Assembly: GCF_964186625.1 (NCBI RefSeq)
Contig: NZ_OZ075108.1
Coordinates: 1,364,001 to 1,428,000, forward strand
DNA length: 64,000 nucleotides
Reading direction: 5' to 3'
Source of the DNA: Asticcacaulis sp. MM231
Lineage (GTDB): Bacteria > Pseudomonadota > Alphaproteobacteria > Caulobacterales > Caulobacteraceae
Each line of letters starts with the position of its first letter. Positions within the stretch are counted from its first letter, which is position 1. The notes under the pieces are model-generated. The model was given only the letters and a program-made list of their open reading frames with translations. It searched no databases and had not been told where the DNA came from. A program made the position numbers and the translations under genes. This document shows, one piece after another, positions 10,401 through 18,939 of this stretch.

Positions 10401-10471
10401 ATAACTACGGCAAGGTGACCAGCTACACCACGCCACGTTATGTGCGCCTCGGTTTCGATATGAGTTTCTAA
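7424..10471 (+). CDS. TonB-dependent receptor with N-terminal carboxypeptidase-regulatory-like domain (Oar-like)
   Basis: 1015 aa. A long signal peptide (to about residue 43, ending VEAQAQ) is followed by a CarboxypepD_reg/beta-sandwich domain (about 47-130: GSLVGTVTDADGKPVVGASI). Then come a plug domain (about 150-260, with YYINGLNITNP and SAEFGRATGGVVNAVTKSG) and a 22-strand barrel ending in RYVRLGFDMSF with the terminal aromatic residue expected for BamA insertion. Outer-membrane receptors of this Oar-like type import large or oligomeric substrates using TonB energy. No regulator or inner-membrane transporter is adjacent, so the substrate cannot be named. Strong AGGAGAG ribosome site; hairpin terminator downstream. 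Confidence 0.92.
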   Translation: MKSIPSKTIRTGLMATTTLCGAMLAPALLATVVSALAPVEAQAQDYTSGSLVGTVTDADGKPVVGASITLTSNAQGVTRDLTTDSSGRFSLSLLPAGDYTVHIKAQGYNDYTDAATVVISSESRFTYALTPEGTQTVVVKGKRARQDFTKTTTGLVVDVDTLVKTQPVGRSLSAVMMMAPTVTKGKSGFGDVVSIGGASVAENAYYINGLNITNPDTYVSSAQVPFDFYKTIEVKSGGYSAEFGRATGGVVNAVTKSGSNEFKFALHGNFAYDGLRANAHDTYSSRGEFNTSNSSSTTAEVSGALIKDKLFAYAMYSVNDTRSTSAGIQSGIYSKYQADDPFYGLKLDGYITPTQHLELTYFSTKTTTTQTTYQYDDATRSVDDAIANGRGFYETGGDNYVLKYTGAVNDWFTVSAAYGVSKDVDNFTPENTTDNYVRQYGYIESTDSYGWSRISTTQPFSSITQAETQRTFYRLDGDMRFNALGKHHLRFGIDQEDLEMEKTSRYTGTDPIYYSIRSGSYFYTTYGVFGGHVSSQNQSAYIQNSWDVTERLNLQIGLRDDIFKQTNLSGEQYMDLEDNWGPRLGFSYDWFGDGNLRIYGNYGKYYVPPAMNLGYRGKDLYYLQYTRYNSTADGALDAVTGLPTGTGTSYNVLDSCYAAADTTGSAGIPADVQSSSSCSYYGDGSQEPANAKTALGLKATAEDEFILGADLRINDLWTVGVNATYRNLTRISEDTDFTDQINEWLVANGYSTDDYASTNNYYVWNPGSDSVTIRLKQPLAGETEQKVITLTGLTFPKAKREYKALTFNFKRAFDGVWGLQGSYTWSRSYGNYEGTVKSDVGNSVQEDAGATIDYDYLGLTDNATGLLPNHRAHTVKLWGSYQVTPNFLVGANLLVQSPAHLSCLGSYSNEDATEFYYGSVTYYCDGEASKRGTGLKTDWTKTVDLSLRYTVQRASDQRGELVLRADIFNLFNDKAVTGYYIQHEIDYSYDVDDNYGKVTSYTTPRYVRLGFDMSF

Positions 10472-10640
10472 GGCAACGCTCTTGTTATTTGAGATACAAT
10501 ATACGATTTTCCATTGCGAAAGACGGATAATGTGTCTACGGACAATTGTATGAGTTTTGTCCGGTTTGGCTTCCTCTCCGGGTTGCCGCAGGCCGGATGA
10601 AAAGCGGGGAGGGTGTTGGCGCGCCCTTCCCAAAACGGAA

Positions 10641-10674
10641 ACACCCCGCGATCATCAGGTCGCGGGGTGTTTTT
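10641..10674 (+). terminator. rho-independent terminator of the TonB receptor gene
   Basis: Perfect stem ACACCCCGCGA / TCGCGGGGTGT with a short loop, followed by TTTTT. Confidence 0.85.
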
Positions 10675-10700
10675 ACGTCTGAACAGGCGGGGCCTGAGCC

Positions 10701-10743
10701 TAGAGCGTGTTCCGATCTGATTGGATCAGATCGGCGCTCTTCT
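10701..10743. repeat. REP-like palindrome, left part (split by IS110-family element)
   Basis: Contains a long hairpin: CCGATCTGAT / ATCAGATCGG around a TGG loop, flanked by AGAGCG (10702-10707) and CGCTCT (10735-10740). It resembles the dispersed alphaproteobacterial intergenic repeats bounded by AGAGC/GCTCT. Its continuation appears at 12133-12201, on the far side of the insertion sequence. Confidence 0.7.
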
Positions 10744-11015
10744 GTGGTTGCCGTCCGTAGTGCAAGAAGAATCTGAACTAAATTTGCGAGTGATCGAGTG
10801 CGGTCTTCTGTAAGGCCTTTAAGTGCGGTATTTCAGAAACCGCTAGCCGGTATGGTGATCTGCGGACCAGGTCCAAATCTAATTTTCGAGCTTGATGCTC
10901 ATAGAGCTTTACTGGTTTTCCTGATCCAGATCTGTTCGATCTTTTCGCCCATTCGGGTCATCGCCTTCTTTCACCCTCCCTTAGCCGACGCCAGGCAGAT
11001 TTCGCATCACATGGA
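10744..11015 (-). ncRNA. candidate bridge RNA region of the IS110-family element
   Basis: 272 bp between transposase stop and the element's right end, without a credible gene. IS110-family elements encode a structured bridge RNA that pairs with donor and target DNA. In the IS1111 group it lies downstream of the transposase, and only 89 bp is available upstream here. The location is therefore inferred from element architecture; RNA boundaries and loops were not determined. Confidence 0.45.
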
Positions 11016-12047
11016 TCATGATGCCGCCACCTGGGCCGGAACTCGATACTCCTCATTTTTTGTCAGCAAGGCCCAGATTGTTCGGGCCATCTTGTTTGCC
11101 AAGGCGATTGCCACAAGCATCCGCGGCTTTCGCGCCATCATCCGCGCCAGCCAAGACCCCTCTGGAACCGACTTACGTCCCAACCAGTTCAGGCGCGACA
11201 TCGCGCCGATTATGAGTAGCCTGCGGATATCGGACTGTCCGGCCTTGGAAATTTTGCCGAGCCTTTCCTTTCCGCCGGAGGAGAACTGGCGTGGGACAAG
11301 GCCGAGCCAAGCTGAGAAGTCGCGACCGCACTCAAAGCTTTCCATAGGCGGGGCAAAGGCTTCGACGGCCAAGGCCGTCAAAGGGCCGACGCCAGGAATG
11401 GTCTGCAAACGCCGCGCCACGTCAGTTTCTTCAGCCAGTGCCTTGATCTTGTGAGTTCGTGCATCAATGCGCGCCGTTTTTTCAGCGATCTGCTTTAGCA
11501 AGTCCTGACATTCTTCGCGCATCAAATCAGGCAAGTCACTGTTCGACTCATTCAGGATTTCTTCGATCCGGTTGATCTGATGTATCCCCTGCGGAACCAC
11601 GTGGCCGTACTCATAAAGGCAGGCCCTAACGGCGTTGACCAGTTCGGTGCGCTGATGCACAAGCCGCTCACGCGCCCGAAACAAAATGCCCCGGCTTTGC
11701 TGCTCTGGGGACTTCGGCTCGACGAAGCGCATTTCCGGCCGTTGTGCCGCGATCACGATGGCCTCAGCGTCCGCCGCATCATTTTTCTGACGTTTTAAAA
11801 ACGGCTTTACGTACTGCGGTGCGATCAGCCTCACCTCGTGGCCGAGCCGGACCATCTCACGGGCCCAGTAATGCGCACTGCCGCAAGCCTCCATCACTAC
11901 AACCGCCGGAGCCTTGCCCGTCATGAACTTCAAAAAACCATCCCTGGAAAGCTTCTTCTTGAACCGAACATCACCCGTCATTGAGGCGCCATGCAGTTGA
12001 AAAACAGACTTTGCCAAATCTACGCCAATCATTGTATCTTTCGTCAC
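11016..12047 (-). CDS. IS110 family transposase (DEDD recombinase)
   Basis: 343 aa, full length for the family. The N-terminal RuvC-like domain shows the acidic residues in GVDLAKSVFQLH, VVMEACGSAHYW and KNDAADAEAI. The C-terminal transposase_20 domain contains TIPGVGPLTALAVEAF and FSAWLGLVPRQFSSGGKERLG, with the catalytic serine region. The enzyme catalyses RNA-guided, seamless insertion and excision without terminal duplication. No frame disruption is visible, so the element may be active. Confidence 0.95.
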   Translation of the reverse strand: MTKDTMIGVDLAKSVFQLHGASMTGDVRFKKKLSRDGFLKFMTGKAPAVVVMEACGSAHYWAREMVRLGHEVRLIAPQYVKPFLKRQKNDAADAEAIVIAAQRPEMRFVEPKSPEQQSRGILFRARERLVHQRTELVNAVRACLYEYGHVVPQGIHQINRIEEILNESNSDLPDLMREECQDLLKQIAEKTARIDARTHKIKALAEETDVARRLQTIPGVGPLTALAVEAFAPPMESFECGRDFSAWLGLVPRQFSSGGKERLGKISKAGQSDIRRLLIIGAMSRLNWLGRKSVPEGSWLARMMARKPRMLVAIALANKMARTIWALLTKNEEYRVPAQVAAS

Positions 12048-12132
12048 GGTTGCCGTCCTTTCCGCTCAGTGGCCTATAACACCACTATTTTGGCACATTG
12101 CGATGCCGTCTGGGAGGGGCGGCAACCACCCC

Positions 12133-12201
12133 ATCTAATTTTTTGTTTTGACGCGCTTTTTTATCCGAAAAGTGCGTCACACGTTTCGGAAAGCGCTCTA
12201 G
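12133..12201. repeat. REP-like repeat, right part
   Basis: Continues the repeat cut by the insertion sequence. TCTAATTTTTTGTTTTGACGC leads into inverted segments rich in TTTTCGGA/TTTCGGAAA and closes with CGCTCTAG at 12194-12201. Joined to 10701-10740, it forms a contiguous element bounded by AGAGCG and CGCTCT. Confidence 0.65.
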
Positions 12202-12341
12202 TCGATCATGTCGGCGACGAGGCGCTGCAGTTCGCGGCGGCTGAAGCCCGGCGCCACGTGGGCCAGGGGCCAGCGCAGGGCGCGGGCGGCCACAAGTCGC
12301 AGATCGGGGCGAGGGTGGGTCTTTTGGGGAAGATGTTGCAT
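12198..12341 (-). CDS. small basic hypothetical protein (47 aa)
   Basis: ATG at 12341 with AAGGAT about ten bases upstream; 47 codons and a TAG. The product begins MQHLPQKTHPRPDLRL and ends RRELQRLVADMID. It is strongly basic at the N-terminus and predicted helical at the C-terminus. The stop codon is supplied by the CTAG that closes the REP-like repeat, so the 3' end of the gene overlaps that repeat. Good codon use and a ribosome site support a real gene; I do not recognise the family. Confidence 0.5.
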   Translation of the reverse strand: MQHLPQKTHPRPDLRLVAARALRWPLAHVAPGFSRRELQRLVADMID

Positions 12342-12576
12342 AATAGAAATCCTTGCCGCCGGTTGCTGCCGGACGGTCTTTCTTATGGGTATGTAGCGAT
12401 TGAAAGCTCAATAGCTGAAGCAGCCGCGCCCGAATGGCACGGCAATCAAACGGTGATGTGCGAAAAATACGCGTCCGGGGCTCGATCGAATATCGGAAAC
12501 CCGCCGGACTATCGGCGTTGATACAGGCTATATAGACGCTTATCAGGCGAATTACAAGTTGCAATCGCAACCAGTA

Positions 12577-12607
12577 AAAGAAAGGATGTGGGGTCACAGA
12601 CCCCACA
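12577..12607 (-). terminator. terminator of thiC
   Basis: On the minus strand a perfect stem TGTGGGGTC / GACCCCACA (12587-12607) is followed by a T-rich tract (complement of 12577-12583). A further GGGGC-rich hairpin lies at about 12634-12657, just after the thiC stop. Between this point and the small gene at 12341 nothing else is evident. Confidence 0.75.
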
Positions 12608-12658
12608 CCCCGTTACTAAAGCGCTGTCTAACATATGGGGGCAGGGGCTGTGCCCCTG

Positions 12659-14554
<1,896 letters not shown>

Positions 14555-14637
14555 CTACCGCTTTGCGGCTTGAGGGCGATAAAAGAGGGATCATGAGCGT
14601 CAGGTATGGCTGGAATCCGGATGTGGACGCACAGCGT

Positions 14638-14735
14638 GTCATCTCCCTTCGCCGGCATGACCCGGATCAGGTTCGACGGGTTTGAAGGACTAGACCCTCG
14701 TCTCAGCCCGCCTTTACGCGCGGACACCCCGGTGA
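14638..14735 (-). promoter_or_regulatory. TPP riboswitch (THI element)
   Basis: On the minus strand the leader contains the conserved pieces in order: GGGCTGAGA, then GACCC..., then CGAACCTGATCCGGGTCATG and GCCGGCGAAGGGA. This is the classic thiamine pyrophosphate aptamer. It ends about 105 bp before the thiC start, leaving room for an expression platform that could sequester the thiC ribosome site or terminate transcription. Confidence 0.95.
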
Positions 14736-14819
14736 ACTGTGGGCGAATTTAGAGGAAGCCGGCGAGGGGAGCAAGGGCAGAATGGCCGTTGAGGCTTCCT
14801 TAAGGTGATAGCGGTAAAC

Positions 14820-14828
14820 TTATCCACA
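14820..14828 (+). promoter_or_regulatory. perfect DnaA-box sequence
   Basis: TTATCCACA on the plus strand in the short gap between the thiC leader and the next gene. A single box is weak evidence for DnaA control; recorded because a second perfect box occurs at 2640-2648. Confidence 0.35.
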
Positions 14829-14856
14829 GGGCGGAGCGCCGCCAGCAAGGATATAC

Positions 14857-15345
14857 ATGCCGCTGCAAGGGCCGGGAACACAGGTGACGGAGCAGGATCT
14901 GCATTTGCAGACCGGCGCCTATGATGAGGTGCACCATGCCCACGGCTATGCCCATGTCCGCGAGCGCCATCACTGGTACTGGTTCGCCGGCCTTGGCGTC
15001 ACCGCTGTTCTGGCCCTCGCTGCCGGTTTTGTGAGCTGGCAGGTCCATGAGATCGCCGCGCCCTTTTGCGCCAGCGAACCCGGCAAGGTGATCCGGTCGC
15101 CGGGGGGCACGCTTGAACTCAATATCGCCAGCGTCAGTTGCTTTGGCGCCGTGCCCGAGCAGAAGATTTTCATTCGTCGTGCCGGCCAGACGGCGCGTGG
15201 CGGCAAGGCGGTCGCGGCCTTTGGCACCGGCGCCAAGGTCAATGCGCGTTGGGTATCGGATGAGCAGGTCGTCATCAGCCAGCGTGGCGGCAAGATCTGG
15301 TTTTTCGTGCCGCGCTGGCACGATGTGAAATTCCGTTACAGGTAA
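14857..15345 (+). CDS. hypothetical single-pass membrane protein
   Basis: 162 aa with AAGGAT before the ATG. A His-rich N-terminal part (residues 20-40, HHAHGYAHVRERHHW) is followed by one membrane segment (about 42-63, FAGLGVTAVLALAAGFVSW). The C-terminal domain of about 100 aa contains two Cys and is probably periplasmic. No known domain recognised. A perfect DnaA-box sequence lies 30 bp upstream (14820-14828). Confidence 0.6.
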   Translation: MPLQGPGTQVTEQDLHLQTGAYDEVHHAHGYAHVRERHHWYWFAGLGVTAVLALAAGFVSWQVHEIAAPFCASEPGKVIRSPGGTLELNIASVSCFGAVPEQKIFIRRAGQTARGGKAVAAFGTGAKVNARWVSDEQVVISQRGGKIWFFVPRWHDVKFRYR

Positions 15346-15445
15346 ACCAAACTTCTTTTTGCCCCACACTTCTTTTTACAAAGTCTCTTCACATCGGCGC
15401 CGGTGGCCCTACATCTTCTCACAACACAGCTTTGAGAGGATTACC

Positions 15446-16288
15446 ATGTTCGGCACCCCATCCGTTCCCGTCACCCATCACCACGCCAAGTCCGGCGTGG
15501 CTGACGATATCGATTTCGAGATCAAGGGGCAGGAGCTCCAGTTCGTCGAGATCGAACTCGATCCGGGTGAAAGCGCCATCGCCGAAGCCGGCGCCATGGT
15601 CTGGAAGGATGCGTCCGTCGGCATGACGACCGTGTTCGGTGACGGCTCCGGCGCACAGGGCGGCGGCTTCATGGGCGCGCTGCTCGGCGCCGGCAAACGT
15701 CTGATCACCGGCGAAAGCCTGTTCACCACCGTCTTTACCCATAACGGCCACGGCAAGGCGCGCGTCGCCTTTTCGGCGCCGGTGCCGGGTGCCATCGTGC
15801 CGATCAAGCTCGATCAGGTCGGCGGCCGGCTGATCTGCCAGAAGGACGCCTTCCTGGCGGCGGCCAAGGGCGTGTCGCTCGGTATCGCTTTCCAGAAGCG
15901 GATCATGACCGGCCTGTTCGGCGGCGAAGGCTTCATCATGCAAAAGCTGGAAGGCGACGGCTGGGTGTTTGTCCAGTTCGGCGGCATGGTGATCGAGCGT
16001 GAACTGATAGCCGGCGAGCAACTGCACGTCGATACGGGCTGTGTGGCGGCCTTCACCGATACGGTCGATTTCGACCTGATCCAGGCCGGCGGCGTCAAGT
16101 CGATGGTGTTTGGCGGTGAAGGGGTCTTCTTTGCGCAACTGACCGGTCCCGGCAAGGTGTGGATCCAGTCCCTGCCGTTCGCGCGCCTGGCCGGACGGAT
16201 CGGTGCGGCCATCGGCGGCAGCGGCCAGAACAGCGGCGAGGGCTCGGTGCTCGGCGGCCTTGGCGATCTGATCGGCGGCAACCGCTAG
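15446..16288 (+). CDS. AIM24/TIGR00266 family protein
   Basis: 280 aa from the ATG at 15446, preceded by GAGAGGA; an in-frame upstream extension lacks a ribosome site. The protein has the repeating beta-rich pattern of the family (LQFVEIELDPGESAIAEAGAM, FFAQLTGPGKVWIQSLPFARL) and a Gly-rich C-terminal tail (GGSGQNSGEGSVLGGLGDLIG). Homologues include mitochondrial AIM24; the bacterial role is unknown. No signal peptide. Confidence 0.85.
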   Translation: MFGTPSVPVTHHHAKSGVADDIDFEIKGQELQFVEIELDPGESAIAEAGAMVWKDASVGMTTVFGDGSGAQGGGFMGALLGAGKRLITGESLFTTVFTHNGHGKARVAFSAPVPGAIVPIKLDQVGGRLICQKDAFLAAAKGVSLGIAFQKRIMTGLFGGEGFIMQKLEGDGWVFVQFGGMVIERELIAGEQLHVDTGCVAAFTDTVDFDLIQAGGVKSMVFGGEGVFFAQLTGPGKVWIQSLPFARLAGRIGAAIGGSGQNSGEGSVLGGLGDLIGGNR

Positions 16289-16385
16289 GAAGCTGCGACG
16301 CGCATAGCGCGAGATGCAGTGGTGGGGTTTCTTGCTTCGGTAAGTCTGCTAAGGCTAGGGTTTCTCCGATTCCTGAAGCTTATCC

Positions 16386-17699
16386 ATGTCAGACAACACC
16401 GAACGTTCCGATCACGACGCCTATGACCCGCTCGTCCCCGTGCCGGAGGGCAAGCGCAGCCTGACGACGCGCGATGCCTTCTCACTATGGTTCTCGCTCG
16501 GCATCGGCCTTCTGGTGCTGCAGGCCGGCGCCTATCTGGTGCCGGGCCTGTCGCTGACCGACGGCCTGCTGGCCATCGTCATCGGCAGTGTGGCTGGCGC
16601 GCTCCTGCTCGGGCTGGCCGGCGTGGTCGGGGCCGATACCGGCCTGGCCACCATGGGCGCCTTGCGGCCGACGCTGGGCGTGCGCGGGGTGCATATCGCC
16701 GCCTTGCTCAACGTTATTCAGCTTGTCGGCTGGGGATCGTTCGAGATCATCGCCATGCGCGACGCCGCCAACACGCTCTCGACCAACACCTTCGGCCTGA
16801 CCTTCCCGATCGTCTGGACGCTGGTGTTCGGACTGGCCGCCACCCTGCTGGCTGTGATGGGGCCGCTCGGCTTTATCCGCCGTTTCCTGCGCCAGTATGG
16901 CCTGTGGCTGCTGCTGGCGGGTGCCGCTTGGATGACCTGGGCGCTGTTGTCGCGACATAACCTTGCCGACGCCTTCGCGCGCAAGGGCGATGGTTCACTG
17001 TCGCTCGGCGGCGGCATCGATCTGGTCATCGCCATGCCGCTGTCGTGGCTGCCTTTGATCGCTGACTATGCCCGCTTCGGCAAGTCCTCGAAGGCGGTGT
17101 TTCGCGGCAGTTCGGCGGGCTTCGTGCTGGCCAATATCTGGTTTTTTTCGCTTGGCGCGGCCTATGCCCTGCTGACCGAAAACCCGGCCGATATGCTGCT
17201 GTCGGCCCTGGCCACCACCGGCGGCGGACTGGCGCTGTTGCTGATCCTGATCGACGAGACCGACAATGTCTTTGCTGATATTTTCTCGGCCGCCAGTTCG
17301 ATGGCGAGTTTATTGCACTTCCGCATCCGACATCTGGTGATCGGCTTTGGCCTGCTGTGCACGGTGATCGCTTTGTTCGTGCCCATGGCCAATTTCATGA
17401 CCTTCCTTTACGCCATTGGTTCGGTGTTCACACCGCTCTATGGCGTGCTGCTGGTCGATCACTTCCTCATCCGCAGACGCCATATCGTGGCGAAGGATAT
17501 CATTCGGATCATGGGCGTCTACCGCTTTACCTATGGCGTGCATGTCAGCGCCTTCGCGGCGTGGGGTGCGGGCATCGCCACCTATTATTACGTCCTCAGT
17601 TTTCTGCCTGCGGTCGGCGCCACCCTGCCGGCCTTTTTCGTGGCGGCCGTCACCTACTGGGCTCTGGCGCAGATGTTTGCCAGGCCGGCAGACGTCTGA
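16386..17699 (+). CDS. NCS1-family purine/cytosine-type permease
   Basis: 437 aa with about 12 hydrophobic segments. Typical NCS1 features are the N-terminal SLWFSLGIGLLVLQAGAYLVPGLSL, the LNVIQLVGWGSFEIIAMRDA helix, and the WLPLIADYARFGKSSK loop. NCS1 symporters import nucleobases or related heterocycles with protons or sodium. One branch (CytX) carries the ThiC product hydroxymethylpyrimidine, and thiC lies 2 kb away. However, no TPP element precedes this gene, so that substrate is only a possibility. Confidence 0.8.
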   Translation: MSDNTERSDHDAYDPLVPVPEGKRSLTTRDAFSLWFSLGIGLLVLQAGAYLVPGLSLTDGLLAIVIGSVAGALLLGLAGVVGADTGLATMGALRPTLGVRGVHIAALLNVIQLVGWGSFEIIAMRDAANTLSTNTFGLTFPIVWTLVFGLAATLLAVMGPLGFIRRFLRQYGLWLLLAGAAWMTWALLSRHNLADAFARKGDGSLSLGGGIDLVIAMPLSWLPLIADYARFGKSSKAVFRGSSAGFVLANIWFFSLGAAYALLTENPADMLLSALATTGGGLALLLILIDETDNVFADIFSAASSMASLLHFRIRHLVIGFGLLCTVIALFVPMANFMTFLYAIGSVFTPLYGVLLVDHFLIRRRHIVAKDIIRIMGVYRFTYGVHVSAFAAWGAGIATYYYVLSFLPAVGATLPAFFVAAVTYWALAQMFARPADV

Positions 17700-17710
17700 C
17701 GCGCTGCCTA

Positions 17711-18169
17711 TTATTGTGCGGCGCTCTCTGTATCAGACGGCGCCATAACCAGCAGGTCGCCGCCGAGAAGGCCCTGTTTCATGACCTCCATCTCCAGCAT
17801 GAGATGGTGCGCCTGTTGTGGCCCAATCTGTTGACGGGCAAGATCGAAGACCGCGTTTTCCTCATTGTAGAAATGCCCGATCACCGTCTCGCGCAGTTCG
17901 GCGAATTTGTCGGCCCAGCAGAGATCGTCCATCTCCATGCGTGACAGGACATGCAGCATGATGCCGACATCCTGATTCGGACGCTCAGGCACAGCACCGG
18001 ACGGCGCGGCGTAGAAGGTGCGCGCCTTGCTTTCCATGTGGGCTTCCAGCTCGGCTTTGAGCATATCAAAGGCCTGCCAGCGTTTATCGAGCGTGGCGGC
18101 TTCGGGCAGAGCGTTCAGCATGCCGGTGAGCCGGCTGTGTTCCCTGCCGAGGTAGCTATAGATGTCCAT
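17711..18169 (-). CDS. hemerythrin-like domain protein, ligand-depleted paralogue
   Basis: 152 aa with GGGAG before the ATG. The four-helix hemerythrin pattern is recognisable (MDIYSYLGREHSRL, LEAHMESKARTFY, VIGHFYNEENAVF). Aligned with the neighbouring paralogue, the HxxxE of helix 2 reads HMESK, so the Glu is lost. The HHEIKALL region of helix 3 reads NQDVGIML, so its His ligands are lost. A standard di-iron site therefore seems impossible, although the His of helix 1 and the HxxxE of helix 4 remain. It is transcribed in the same direction as the intact paralogue, 93 bp downstream of it, and is probably the product of a tandem duplication. Confidence 0.75.
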   Translation of the reverse strand: MDIYSYLGREHSRLTGMLNALPEAATLDKRWQAFDMLKAELEAHMESKARTFYAAPSGAVPERPNQDVGIMLHVLSRMEMDDLCWADKFAELRETVIGHFYNEENAVFDLARQQIGPQQAHHLMLEMEVMKQGLLGGDLLVMAPSDTESAAQ

Positions 18170-18262
18170 AACAAAACTCCCTGATAGCGCCGCATTGCCT
18201 AAGGTTGCTTAACAAGGGTTTTCACGCATATCGAACAGTGCTCACCCTTTCGTGACGAGGCC

Positions 18263-18727
18263 CTATCCAACCGGGACGGGCTGATCCTGGCGAATCTGCT
18301 GCTTGAGCGCCTCTATGGAGAGCGCCAGCCGGTGCGCATCGAGCGTGCTTAACACCATCTTGGCCTTGTCAAACACGGTGCTTTCTTCTTCGGCCACGTG
18401 TTGCTCGACGGCGAATTTCAGCTCGCCGAACTTCTCCATCCACTCTTCTGAGCCGATCGACAGGCGTTTCAGCACATGGAGCAGAGCCTTGATCTCGTGG
18501 TGCTCATGCTCGGCATGTTCGAGTTTGTCGTTCATCGCCTGGGTCTGAGTCGCGTGTTCAAGGGCCGCATAGAAGGTGCGTTCCTCGCTGTCGTTGTGGA
18601 GCGTCAGTTCGTCAATGATCTGATCGAACAGGGGCTGGCGGATCGCGGGCAGGCGGATCGACATCAGGTCGTTCATAAGGCCGGCGACGCGACGGTGATC
18701 GCGGGTGATATAGGCATAGATATCCAT
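18263..18727 (-). CDS. hemerythrin domain protein
   Basis: 154 aa from the ATG at 18727, which follows GGAGG. Complete-looking di-iron ligand set: His in RDHRRV, HNDSE in helix 2, a His-rich helix 3 (HAEHEHHEIKALLHVL) and HVAEE in helix 4. Stand-alone bacterial hemerythrins bind oxygen or nitric oxide, or buffer iron and oxidative stress. Cytoplasmic. Shares the N-terminal MDIY[AS]Y and overall plan with the next gene in the operon. Confidence 0.88.
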   Translation of the reverse strand: MDIYAYITRDHRRVAGLMNDLMSIRLPAIRQPLFDQIIDELTLHNDSEERTFYAALEHATQTQAMNDKLEHAEHEHHEIKALLHVLKRLSIGSEEWMEKFGELKFAVEQHVAEEESTVFDKAKMVLSTLDAHRLALSIEALKQQIRQDQPVPVG

Positions 18728-18939
18728 GGGAAACCTCCATATCTTTTGAGGCCTATCCTGCACGCAACCCTGTAGCGAAGACATACGAGACTATGACCAC
18801 AAGGTAAGAAAGCCATAAGAATCGCCACCCAAACCCGATAAAAAGCGCACCGGTGTCGTGCCCCAAAAGGCGCGCATACGTATTCACGTTTCCATCCCGC
18901 GCCTGCCGTGTCACCCTGTCAAAAAACAGGGAGCCGATC

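Larger units (their letters stand above)
10744..12136 (-). mobile_element. IS110 family (IS1111-like) insertion sequence, apparently intact
   Basis: About 1.39 kb. A 13-bp subterminal inverted repeat is visible: 10744-10756 (GTGGTTGCCGTCC) and the reverse complement of 12117-12129 (GTGGTTGCCGCCC), 12 of 13 matching. A CT dinucleotide sits at both junctions (10742-10743 and 12135-12136). The element interrupts a REP-like repeat whose halves flank it exactly. It holds one transposase gene, a short 5' region (about 90 bp) and a long 3' non-coding region (about 270 bp). Subterminal repeats and a long 3' region are features of the IS1111 group. Exact ends are inferred, not proven. Confidence 0.8.

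Noticed and set aside
8777..10633. Long minus-strand open frame (618 codons) opposite the first TonB receptor
   Set aside because: It mirrors a GC-biased gene on the other strand, has no family resemblance and no ribosome site; the plus-strand receptor is unambiguous.
16289..16385. Possible TPP riboswitch before the NCS1 permease, given thiC nearby
   Set aside because: The conserved CTGAGA and ACCTGATC pieces are absent from this gap.
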